A stretch of DNA of 64,000 nt from Clostridia bacterium. Lineage in GTDB: Bacteria > Bacillota > Clostridia > Oscillospirales > Acutalibacteraceae. The stretch is from contig JAFXDV010000003.1 of NCBI GenBank assembly GCA_017521125.1, forward strand, positions 1 to 64,000. The letters are read 5' to 3'. The position numbers and the translations under genes are program-made. Numbering within the stretch: the first letter of the stretch is position 1; the number at the start of each line of letters is the position of its first letter. Positions 54,901 to 61,797 of the stretch are shown in pieces. Under the pieces are notes generated by a model. It made no database searches. It saw only the letters and a program-made list of their open reading frames with translations, and was not told the DNA's origin.

Positions 54901-56013
54901 GAGGACGGAGATATCGATTATACCAAAATTGCGGCATTGTTAAAACAAAATAAGCCGTTTGATACCATTACAATGAATGATGAAATTGCAGAGGGAGATG
55001 AGATAGTGAATTTTGATATTGTAGTAGGAAATCCTCCTTACCAACTTAAAGATGGTTCGGGTGGCACAAATGATGCTCCTATCTATCAGCACTTTGTAGA
55101 GAGTGCTCATGCAGTAAACCCCAAAATTTCAACTTTAATTATGCCGTCTAAGTGGTTTACTTCTGGTAGAGAGCATCTTTTGGGTGAATTCCGCCAAAAA
55201 ATGCTTAACAATCGAAGCATACAAAACATGGTTGTGTATTCCGATTTTAGAGATATTTTCCCCGATGTGAATATCAAAGGTGGCTTATGCTATTACCAAT
55301 ACAATTCCAATTACAGCGGCGACTGCAGTTATAAGCTTATTCAAGGTGGTAAATCAAGTGTTTGCAGCAGACGATTAAATGAATATGATGTTCTTATTCA
55401 AAACCCCACACTGGCAGCAATCGTAAAGAAAATTTCCAACTTTGATAACGAGGACGTAGGTTCTGTTGCAAGTATTATTTCAAACGATACTCCGTTTGGA
55501 ATCCCCACCAATCCCGCCACAAGCAAGAAAAACCCTTATGATGTCTTTAATAATGCATCAGATGACCATAACACGCAACTTTTCTATTTAGACAAGGCTA
55601 AGAGAAAAATTGCATATATAAATCGTAATGATGTAAAGAAAAATGCTCAAGACATTGATTTCCACAAGGTATTCATTCCGGCGGCATATGGTGCAGGAGA
55701 GGATTTCCCCCATCAAATAGTTGGGCGTCCTGAATATGCTGAACCTAACTCTGTGTGCTCACAAACATATTTATATGCAACATTCCGATCTGAAGAAGAA
55801 GCGAAAAACTTCATTTCTTATTTAAAAACTAAAGTTTTTAGAGCGTTAGTTTGGGCATGTAGAATTGAGCAACATTTACCTAATAAGACATATAGATTTG
55901 TTCCTTTGCAAGATTTTTCAAAGCCGTGGACGGATGCAGACTTGTATGCTAAATATGAACTGACAGAAGAAGAAATCGCATTTATCGAATCTATGATTAA
56001 GCCGATGGAGTGA
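51967..56013 (+). CDS. Single-chain restriction-modification enzyme: GIY-YIG-like nuclease, SF2 helicase, N6-adenine methylase
   Basis: This 1348-aa protein combines three modules. The N-terminal ~120 residues look like a GIY-YIG/T5orf172 nuclease (PHIYAFTTNTIPNYLKVGD, then RPVSKRLSEW). The SF2 helicase has Walker A RFGKSF near 181, DETHFG near 287, LSGTPY and a motif VI-like AVFRLQNQ. A Thr/Gly/Pro linker (about 735-765) precedes an N6-adenine methylase with motif I VLDIAGKAGEFA near 904 and NPPYQ near 1021, and a C-terminal target-recognition-like region. This order resembles single-chain type ISP enzymes but with a GIY-YIG-like nuclease in place of Mrr. GGAG lies 7 nt before ATG 51967; the ATG at 51964 is possible. 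Confidence 0.88.
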   Translation: MKDLSILDSLITGRVEPHIYAFTTNTIPNYLKVGDTYRPVSKRLSEWREYFPNLEQKFEGSAKITEDVYFRDFAVHYFLESEKRRIRLESTDLPEGVYYSREFFREATVGDVEEAIADINEDYHSKTGRYHYYDAKTQLPTTEKYASTGTWFPRPNQQATIDAFKRAVDNGRTHLLMYAVMRFGKSFTSMCCAKEMGAKLVVVVSAKADVRDEWRKTVESAENFRNDYEFLSSADLENNYSIVTDTLDHPTDPKKVVVFLTLQDLQGENIKDKHAQIFGRKIDLLLVDETHFGARAEKYGAVLRASQGEKLSKEEKYAVEDILESTKEFDVNVTVHLSGTPYRILMSDEFDREQDLIAFYQFTDIVREQEEWDRDNFAKDEPKEEWENPYFGFPQMIRFAFNPNESARKRMAALRESGMSDAFSALFKPKSVVRADNGNHKLFVHEQEILELLEVIDGSKEDEELLGFLDYDKIKDGKMCRHIVIVLPYCASCDALEALIRGNADKFKNLNDYEIINISGVDNPSRYKKPSDIKRAISACEAEGKKTITLTVNRMLTGSTVPEWDTMLFLKDTSSPQEYDQAVFRLQNQYIKTFVDENGETIKFNMKPQTLLVDFDPDRVFVMQEQKAQVYNVNTDEAGNSKLRERIEEELRISPVIVMNKDRIVRITATDILKAVSEYSKSRGVAEETVEIPVDMSLLDIDAIRAAIERENELGSKAGLTIKGADGDGVDMDTPDDTDPTNTTGETGSPTGTDTPTDEPAGTTQAEEKTKDAVKQFRSYYARILFFAFLTKNTVISLSDIINCIDEPNNARIARNLGISKVVLEGMLAHADKFVLSRLDYKIHNLNQLSHDDSVEPITRASVSVQKFGKLGESEVITPKHICKDMIDMIDDADLRAVMDSGNKVLDIAGKAGEFALAVFEKYISLGYDKEVLKDAIYTIPTSGITYEFTRMIYEILDLSVDNIASKFNSYSLLDVKDEDGDIDYTKIAALLKQNKPFDTITMNDEIAEGDEIVNFDIVVGNPPYQLKDGSGGTNDAPIYQHFVESAHAVNPKISTLIMPSKWFTSGREHLLGEFRQKMLNNRSIQNMVVYSDFRDIFPDVNIKGGLCYYQYNSNYSGDCSYKLIQGGKSSVCSRRLNEYDVLIQNPTLAAIVKKISNFDNEDVGSVASIISNDTPFGIPTNPATSKKNPYDVFNNASDDHNTQLFYLDKAKRKIAYINRNDVKKNAQDIDFHKVFIPAAYGAGEDFPHQIVGRPEYAEPNSVCSQTYLYATFRSEEEAKNFISYLKTKVFRALVWACRIEQHLPNKTYRFVPLQDFSKPWTDADLYAKYELTEEEIAFIESMIKPME

Positions 56014-56018
56014 ATTGG

Positions 56019-56771
56019 ATGACAAAAAAGAAAGAAACTCTAATATATACAGTAATTACCTCGGTCGCTTTTTTAGCATTGTCGTATTTATTTGGCATTG
56101 TCATTTCTTTTGAGTGCAATTGGTTAACAAATGAGTTCTTATTTGTAATTTTCAGCGGAGCTTTTGCAAGTTCTTTGGTTGTCTTGATTAGTGAAATTTT
56201 TGGTTATAGACAACTTAAAAAAGCTATGGAAAACGAGTTGTATAGTCATCTTTCGTACTTGTATGTTGCTGCCAAAGTTGCAAAAAATGCAATGACAGCA
56301 GTCATTGAAAATACAGGAATTCATGTAGTCCCAGATATGCTCGATCAGCAGCAGTACCAAATATCGTCAGCATTAAACTGTATATTTAACTTGGATTATT
56401 CAACATTTTGCAAAAAACAAGAGTTGTTTGTTGGGTTGACCGCATTTAAGGAAAAGCATACTGCCTATATGGCGATGATAAGGGAGTGTGCTTATTTGCA
56501 GATGTCGATAAATCAAACACAAATTGATGAATTGATGAAAAATCCCCATTTTAATGGCCCGATCAACACTACGTATCCATTGGTGTTAAAAACAGCACAA
56601 ATATTACAAAAGCATTTTGACACAATTATGGGCGACTGTGAGCAGTTGTTTGATAAAGTTGACTATTCTGGGCGGTTTAATTGGAAAGAAGGCAAGAAAA
56701 AGGTTTCTCAAGTAAACAGTATAGATTTAGAGGACGGTTCTCTTGAAAACTTTTTCAAGAGAAATCTATGA
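56019..56771 (+). CDS. Uncharacterised two-helix membrane protein
   Basis: The 250-aa protein has two N-terminal membrane helices (about residues 8-28 and 36-58) followed by a long cytoplasmic helical domain. No family recognised; the layout (two helices plus helical cytoplasmic domain) recalls SLATT-type defence effectors, but I could not confirm a motif. ATG 56019 has GGAG 8 nt upstream; it overlaps the previous stop with GTG 56010, which lacks a site. Confidence 0.65.
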   Translation: MTKKKETLIYTVITSVAFLALSYLFGIVISFECNWLTNEFLFVIFSGAFASSLVVLISEIFGYRQLKKAMENELYSHLSYLYVAAKVAKNAMTAVIENTGIHVVPDMLDQQQYQISSALNCIFNLDYSTFCKKQELFVGLTAFKEKHTAYMAMIRECAYLQMSINQTQIDELMKNPHFNGPINTTYPLVLKTAQILQKHFDTIMGDCEQLFDKVDYSGRFNWKEGKKKVSQVNSIDLEDGSLENFFKRNL

Positions 56772-56790
56772 TAAAGCAAATAGAGTGAAA

Positions 56791-57135
56791 ATGACAGATT
56801 ACTTAAAAATATACGAAAAATTCAAGGATGTCAAAGAGGTTAAGGATTATATCGATGATGTAATCCTCCTCCGGCATTATTACGCTACGCAGCAATACTC
56901 TCAAATGCAGGATCATATTCGCAAGTTGATGAATAAGCATCTTGTTGAAACTCTTGCTTGGAATGCTGTGAATAGTTCTCAGCCGACAACGATAGAGCAA
57001 TCTTATATCAATGCTGAACACTTTTTGCAAATGCAAGGCGCAAAGACAATAACAAAAACGGTTAAAAATTACGCTCAGCGTCTGTCTAAAGAAGAAATTG
57101 AGTTTGTTAAATCGTTAGAAGTTATAAGGAATTAA
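56791..57135 (+). CDS. Uncharacterised helical protein
   Basis: The 114-aa protein (MTDYLKIYEKFKDVKEVKDY start) is charged and helical, with no recognised family. Two starts are possible: ATG 56791 with a weak site, or TTG 56743 inside the preceding gene. I chose 56791 because its N-terminus looks natural and the gap to the upstream stop is short. Unknown function, in the middle of the defence-like operon. Confidence 0.6.
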   Translation: MTDYLKIYEKFKDVKEVKDYIDDVILLRHYYATQQYSQMQDHIRKLMNKHLVETLAWNAVNSSQPTTIEQSYINAEHFLQMQGAKTITKTVKNYAQRLSKEEIEFVKSLEVIRN

Positions 57136-57150
57136 AGCGAGGTCACCGTT

Positions 57151-57978
57151 ATGACATTAAAACAAATAGAAAAAACGAGAAATTTATTATCAAGAGTTGA
57201 TTCTGTAAACGGATTAAGAGAGGTGCAAGAATTTGTTTCCGAAGTAAAAGCGTTTTATGGAGACGATTTTACAACAAAATTGAAAATAACGTCTTGGAAC
57301 ACACCTGATACATATTCGCAAGTATATGAAAAGAATGACAAAATTGCAATTCGGAATTTCCTTGAGTCATTGCTTGCCCAGGATATAAATGCCTCTGCTA
57401 TAATTGACATCTTGAATTTAATTGAAGAAGGCGAGAATATAAAAAACAACAGAGAGTTGTGGGAAAGATATGTTTCTAAGGTCTATTATTCGTATTCTGA
57501 TAAAATTGTCTTTGATCAAATGACTGCTACAATTGCAACAGCACCACAAGAAATGTGGAATCTAAATATGTATCAAGTTTCAGAAGAGATGATTGATGGT
57601 ATTATTGCAAAAATGAAATCGTATGCCAACATTCTAAGCAAACCTAAGCCGCTTGCCAAGGATGGTAATTCTTCGGTGCAAAATAAGCAGGAGATAAATT
57701 TTCAACCGCATATTAACATTGAAACAAAGAACGAGACAAATATAACTATAGATGCTGTCTTTGATAATGCACGGCAACAAATTGAGGATGCCGGTCTGTC
57801 GGATGTGCAGACACAAGAACTGTTTAACAAACTGTCAGAGTTAGAAGAAATAGCCAAAAGTAAAGAGAGCAAGGGAAAACGCTGGGCAAAGGCAAAAGAA
57901 ATAATGAAATGGCTTGTTGAACAAGGTATCGCGGCCGCAAGCATTCTAATTCCTGTTCTATCTGAATCTATAAAATAG
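57151..57978 (+). CDS. Uncharacterised protein with a conserved C-terminal hydrophobic signature
   Basis: The 275-aa protein has an N-terminal helical half (TLKQIEKTRNLLSRV) and a C-terminal block starting at NITIDAVFDNARQQIEDAG, followed by LFNKLSELEEIAKSKESK and a hydrophobic end (AAASILIPVLSES). This C-terminal pattern recurs in proteins of several defence-type operons as far as I recall, but no function or domain name can be given. GAGGTCACCGTT precedes the ATG. Confidence 0.62.
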   Translation: MTLKQIEKTRNLLSRVDSVNGLREVQEFVSEVKAFYGDDFTTKLKITSWNTPDTYSQVYEKNDKIAIRNFLESLLAQDINASAIIDILNLIEEGENIKNNRELWERYVSKVYYSYSDKIVFDQMTATIATAPQEMWNLNMYQVSEEMIDGIIAKMKSYANILSKPKPLAKDGNSSVQNKQEINFQPHINIETKNETNITIDAVFDNARQQIEDAGLSDVQTQELFNKLSELEEIAKSKESKGKRWAKAKEIMKWLVEQGIAAASILIPVLSESIK

Positions 57979-58004
57979 ACCTAAATAACAAGGAGGTGTG
58001 TGCT

Positions 58005-58613
58005 TTGATAAACAAGCTTATTACTGAAATCAACGAAGCTTTATCTCATAACTTATATTTTGCTGCATTATCATTGGCACTTACTCTCCCCGATATATGC
58101 GGCAAAGCAGAGTATCCCGAAAGAGGTTCCACAAGTCGTTACAAACTTTGGTATGACGAGTATATCGGACAATATGAAAAATCTCCACCTATTGACGGGG
58201 TGCCGGACATGCCTTATTTGAGTGGCGAAATAGTATATAATTTCAGAAGCTCGCTTTTCCATCAAGGAAATCCTAACCTGGATAATTCCGAATATAAAAA
58301 GCGCAATAAAAAAGAGTGTCCCATTGAACACTTCAAAATCGTTGTCGAGACTGAGAAACCATATAAAATATACGGTGGAGAAGCAGGCTCCTTAACTATT
58401 GATAACAACGGCATAGAGCATCGTGAATATCGCGTTAGTGTCAGAAGGCTTTGCATGATACTGTGTTTATCGGCAGAAAACTATTATCAAAAGAATAAAG
58501 AGAAGTTCACTTTTTTCGATTATTCTATTTTAGATTGGGATAAGTACGTAGATAGCCTTCCCGAAGAAGATCGCGAAATGATGCTTGAAGAAGCATTAAA
58601 AGATAGTTTGTAA
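58005..58613 (+). CDS. Uncharacterised protein, HEPN-like helical segment
   Basis: The 202-aa protein starts at TTG 58005 with AGGAGGT ending 8 nt before it; the longer frame's GTG (57996) lies within the ribosome site. Its first part (LSHNLYFAALSLALTLPDIC) is a helical segment resembling HEPN-type or related defence-associated families, but a catalytic R-x4-6-H motif is not clear. The rest is polar. It precedes the DUF4062-like gene by 34 nt. Confidence 0.62.
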   Translation: MINKLITEINEALSHNLYFAALSLALTLPDICGKAEYPERGSTSRYKLWYDEYIGQYEKSPPIDGVPDMPYLSGEIVYNFRSSLFHQGNPNLDNSEYKKRNKKECPIEHFKIVVETEKPYKIYGGEAGSLTIDNNGIEHREYRVSVRRLCMILCLSAENYYQKNKEKFTFFDYSILDWDKYVDSLPEEDREMMLEEALKDSL

Positions 58614-58647
58614 TACGATTATCGAGTATTTTATGTGAGGTGTATGT

Positions 58648-60144
58648 ATGGCACAAAATGTAACTCTATACAATCTTTTGATTTCATGTCCAGGCGATGT
58701 TACGGAAGAGGTAAAACTAATTAAATCTGCTGTTGAAGAGTTCAATGAGTTGTATTCTGAAACTTTAGGTATAACAATAAAAACTCGTCACTGGAGTAAA
58801 AGTTCATATGCTCAATCGGGCGGTAAACCGCAATCATTACTGAATGAGCAATTTGTAAATAAATGCGATGCTGCCGTCGCAATCTTCTGGACTAAGTTTG
58901 GATCTCCTACGGATGAATTTGACTCAGGAACGGAAGAAGAAATTGAAATTATGCTTCAATCTGGCAAGCAGGTGTTTATGTATTTCTCGGACAAGCCGCT
59001 CCCTCCATCACAAGTAAACGAGGAAGGGTATAAGAAAATCCAGGCGTTCCGTGAGAAATATAAAGATCGCGGCATTTATTTTACTTATTCTTCTGATGAA
59101 GAATTTAAGAAACTGTTTTTTGCTCATCTTTCAATGTATTTTCTGTCCGAAGAGAAAGTTAAAGAAGTGAAGAGTGAACGAGCTTCCAAGTTAAAACTGA
59201 TGGGAATAGAAGATAATGGCAAGTTGTCTGAAGAAGCGGTTGTTTCTTCTTTTGTATTAAATACTCAAACAACAATGCACCAATTTCTCGAAACAATTCG
59301 CTCACTTTATCAAGAAATCGCAGGAATGAATGTAGGCAAACGAACTGCTGTAAACAATACTTTTTTAACGGGTTTTATAAGTGCAGTAGATATAGATGAT
59401 GAAGAACGAAAGTTTCTCAAAGAGGTTGCAGATCAATTGGAAGTGGAGCTTCCTGACGACTTTTTTGATTTAGGCAATCTTGGTAAAGACCCTATCTCTG
59501 TAGGTTTATACGGTGGACTTAAGTTAAAAGGTAGTTCAGAAGAAGTTTCCAAGTATCGAAAAATCAAAAAACTACACGAAACTATATCGAAAGCATTGGA
59601 ATGGGCTCCTGTGGAAAAAGCCTTTTCTAATAAACGTTGTTTGCGCTTAGCAATTCAAAACTGCGGTAAAGCGATAGATGAGGATGTAGAAATTTCATTT
59701 GAGATACCTCAAAATGCATTACTAACCTTGGAAGAGTTTCCCCCTTTTGAAAATGATGAAATGGGATATCTTTTAAATGATTGCGATATGAGTGTCTTAT
59801 TTGGAATTAATAGTACAGCTGAATATATTGAATATTCCGAATCAGAGAGGAATATCCCTACAACTTATACTCCAAGACCAGTTGGCTTGCCAGGGTATGT
59901 TCCAAACTATAGCGATGATTTCATCGAGGAGCTAAATGATGTTTTTTCCTATTCAATTTATTCAAATGGAGAAAATTATATTGTTAAGTTAAAGGTGGAT
60001 TACATTAAGCACAACACAACAGTTGCATTCCCTTCAGTTTTATTTATTAAAGATGAACTCACAGAAATACCCTATAAAATCACATCAAAAAATAATCCTG
60101 ATGTTGTAGAAGGGGTATTGCAAGTTAAAAGTTTAAACATTTAG
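58648..60144 (+). CDS. DUF4062/TIR-like protein with a large C-terminal domain
   Basis: The 498-aa protein begins with a DUF4062-type domain of about 175 residues: LLISCPGDVTEEVKLI, an acidic CDAAVAIFWTKFGSPTDEF segment, SGTEEEIEIML and KQVFMYFS. This fold is related to TIR and nucleoside deoxyribosyltransferase domains, several of which consume NAD in abortive-infection systems. The remaining ~320 residues are beta-rich and unrecognised. It is last in the operon and closed by a terminator. An NADase-effector role is inferred only. Confidence 0.72.
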   Translation: MAQNVTLYNLLISCPGDVTEEVKLIKSAVEEFNELYSETLGITIKTRHWSKSSYAQSGGKPQSLLNEQFVNKCDAAVAIFWTKFGSPTDEFDSGTEEEIEIMLQSGKQVFMYFSDKPLPPSQVNEEGYKKIQAFREKYKDRGIYFTYSSDEEFKKLFFAHLSMYFLSEEKVKEVKSERASKLKLMGIEDNGKLSEEAVVSSFVLNTQTTMHQFLETIRSLYQEIAGMNVGKRTAVNNTFLTGFISAVDIDDEERKFLKEVADQLEVELPDDFFDLGNLGKDPISVGLYGGLKLKGSSEEVSKYRKIKKLHETISKALEWAPVEKAFSNKRCLRLAIQNCGKAIDEDVEISFEIPQNALLTLEEFPPFENDEMGYLLNDCDMSVLFGINSTAEYIEYSESERNIPTTYTPRPVGLPGYVPNYSDDFIEELNDVFSYSIYSNGENYIVKLKVDYIKHNTTVAFPSVLFIKDELTEIPYKITSKNNPDVVEGVLQVKSLNI

Positions 60145-60160
60145 ATATTTGTAAATAGTT

Positions 60161-60200
60161 AAAACCGGTGCAAGGGATTATCGCTTGTACCGGTTTTTAT
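60161..60200 (+). terminator. Terminator of the ten-gene operon
   Basis: AAAACCGGTGCAAG pairs with CTTGTACCGGTTTT (60161-60174 and 60184-60197, one G-T wobble), then a T tract. Confidence 0.88.
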
Positions 60201-60310
60201 TATACATATTTTAAATTTCAGGAATATTTTGTATATACTTAGCTCGTTATATAATTGAGGGGGTGTTTTAACAGCTCTCTCAATTATTTTTAAAATATTC
60301 AAAAAAACTC

Positions 60311-60340
60311 TTGACAAACGAACATTTGTTCTATTATAAT
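60311..60340 (+). promoter_or_regulatory. SOS-type promoter (LexA box between -35 and -10)
   Basis: TTGACA (60311-60316) and TATAAT (60335-60340) are 18 nt apart, and CGAACATTTGTTCT (60319-60332) between them matches the Gram-positive LexA consensus CGAACATATGTTCG closely. LexA repression of the following transcript, with release on DNA damage, is inferred. Confidence 0.75.
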
Positions 60341-60568
60341 GTAAAATGCTGAATTTTCGGCATTTTACAACTTAATATGAAGATGTGTTAAAACATAACA
60401 TTCGTGGCGTATGCCACTGCCTTCATAAATGCTACGGGACTGTTGGCAGAGAAGGCTGATCATACAGTCCTCGTCTTTGAATTTCAAAGTCGATACATAG
60501 AACATCGGATTTAAGCGAGAGCATTGCTCCCGCTTGTTCGTGTTACCTATGTATCGGCTTTTTTATTT
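60341..60568 (+). ncRNA. Candidate structured untranslated RNA of the mobile element
   Basis: After the SOS-type promoter there is no good open frame but a chain of stems. They are GTAAAATGC/GCATTTTAC (60341-60368), ATGAAG/CTTCAT (60377-60382 with 60421-60426) enclosing GTGGC/GCCAC (60404-60417), GGACTGT/ACAGTCC (60437-60443 with 60464-60470), and a long stem CGATACATAG/CTATGTATCG (60491-60500 with 60547-60556) with an inner 10-bp hairpin and a T6 tail that looks like an intrinsic terminator. The complete transcript would be about 220 nt. Whether it is a regulatory RNA or a leader for the downstream genes is not known. Confidence 0.6.
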
Positions 60569-60811
60569 TGTCTTCAAAGAAAGATACATATATACAACAA
60601 TCTCATTTTAAGAAAAGAACCTTGACAACTGAATAGCCGTCCGATGGGGATATGATTTTGCGATGACCTTGCTCAAAATTCAAGCGAGCGAAACAACGTT
60701 GCGGTGAGATTCCGGGACAGGAACGACATTCGGATAGAACGGCAAAAAACAAATTTATCGTTTAAGGGAGGTGTTAAACAACACTTATAAAGCAATATGC
60801 TTTATTTTTTC

Positions 60812-60910
60812 AAGGCGCCTTGATGGGACGGCATCACTTCGTGATGGCATTGGTCTCGCAAGCATCGCGCTTGGATATCACAAGCGCACCTTTAAGGGTT
60901 TTCAACCCCT
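60812..60910 (+). other. Palindrome cluster, candidate oriT, upstream of the relaxosome genes
   Basis: Several perfect inverted repeats crowd this stretch: AAGGCGCCTT (60812-60821), CATCAC-TTC-GTGATG (60832-60846), GCGCTTG-N7-CAAGCGC (60867-60887) and GGGTT-TTC-AACCC (60896-60908). It lies directly before three ribbon-helix-helix genes of MobC type, where an origin of transfer is expected. The rest of 60145-60939 holds only the terminator, the SOS-type promoter and the candidate RNA; nothing else was recognised. A 68-residue open frame over this region was rejected. Confidence 0.45.
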
Positions 60911-60939
60911 AACACCCCGAATGAAAGGAGGAATCAATT

Positions 60940-61263
60940 ATGTCTCAAAAAATGCAAAGCTTTATCTTAAGGCTTGAACCCAAAGAGTCCATGTGGCTTG
61001 AAAGACAAGTTAATAAAAGTGGTCTTAACAGGCAGGACTACCTTCGTAAATTGTTTAAAGAAGCAGTTATAGTGCCTTGCCCATCAACCGAGCTTAAACC
61101 GCTTGTAGAAAGCTTGAAGCCTATTGAAGAAAATTTGAAACAATTAGAAAAGCACTTTTGCAAAACTAAAACGATCGATATGGCAAAGCTCGATGAAAAT
61201 ATGATTGAGCTTAAAAAGTTGATTGCCGAAACAATCGACTACGATTATGACAAAGAAAATTAA
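60940..61263 (+). CDS. Ribbon-helix-helix relaxosome protein (MobC-like)
   Basis: The 107-aa protein starts with an RHH-type strand and helices (SFILRLEPKESMWLERQVN, SGLNRQDYLRKLF) and a helical C-terminal half. Such proteins bind oriT and help the relaxase. AAAGGAGG precedes the ATG. It is the first of three related tandem genes. Confidence 0.8.
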   Translation: MSQKMQSFILRLEPKESMWLERQVNKSGLNRQDYLRKLFKEAVIVPCPSTELKPLVESLKPIEENLKQLEKHFCKTKTIDMAKLDENMIELKKLIAETIDYDYDKEN

Positions 61264-61283
61264 AAAGAAAGAAGGAGTTTATT

Positions 61284-61628
61284 ATGAATCATAAACAAAA
61301 AGGAATTATTGTTAGGCTTTCAGATGAAGAGTTCCACGCCTTAAATGAAAAGGTTGAAATGTCAGGACTACCCAGACAAACTTATGTAAGAAAGCTCATT
61401 CATGGCGTAATGCCCGATGGAAAAATATCTGAAGAATGGCACACTGTTTTTAGGACCTTAGACTTAATTAGAAACCATATTCACTTGCTGATACTGTTCG
61501 GTGCCGGCGAAAACTCTAACCAATTGCAAAAATTAAAGGATTATCGTAGTTGGATTACGAAGGTTGAATTTGGATTAGACAAAGGTTTTGTATGGAAATG
61601 GTATAAGGAGGATAAATACTATGGCTAA
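61284..61628 (+). CDS. Second MobC-like RHH protein
   Basis: The 114-aa protein repeats the pattern of the first (GIIVRLSDEEFHALNEKV, SGLPRQTYVRKLIHG) with a different helical C-terminal half, so it is a paralogue. It overlaps the next gene by 8 nt. Confidence 0.8.
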   Translation: MNHKQKGIIVRLSDEEFHALNEKVEMSGLPRQTYVRKLIHGVMPDGKISEEWHTVFRTLDLIRNHIHLLILFGAGENSNQLQKLKDYRSWITKVEFGLDKGFVWKWYKEDKYYG

Positions 61629-61797
61629 AAAGAAAAGAGACAGTATTGTAAATATTCGGGTAACACACTTTGAAAAGCAACGCATTTTGCACCACGCTAA
61701 ACAAAGCAACCTAACTATATCGGAATATTTAAGACAGCTTGTTATTACAAACGAATTAAAATTTGAAAAAGAAAAGGAGAATGTAAATGAAGGATAA
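61621..61797 (+). CDS. Third small RHH protein
   Basis: The 58-aa product starts at ATG 61621, in the coupled position after the second RHH gene. INIRVTHFEKQ-like start (SIVNIRVTHFEKQRILHHA) and LTISEYLRQLV mark the RHH domain, with a short acidic tail. It overlaps the ParB gene by 11 nt. Confidence 0.78.
   Translation: MAKKKRDSIVNIRVTHFEKQRILHHAKQSNLTISEYLRQLVITNELKFEKEKENVNEG

Noticed and set aside
60624..60650. CTTGACAACTGAATA-like sequence typical of rRNA spacer regions
   Set aside because: No rRNA gene is near, and no second element completes a promoter at proper spacing; it may be coincidental or part of a leader.
60771..60977. Open frame of 68 residues covering the palindrome cluster
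   Set aside because: It lies across several perfect inverted repeats, has no recognisable domain and overlaps the start of the first RHH gene; it reads as chance.
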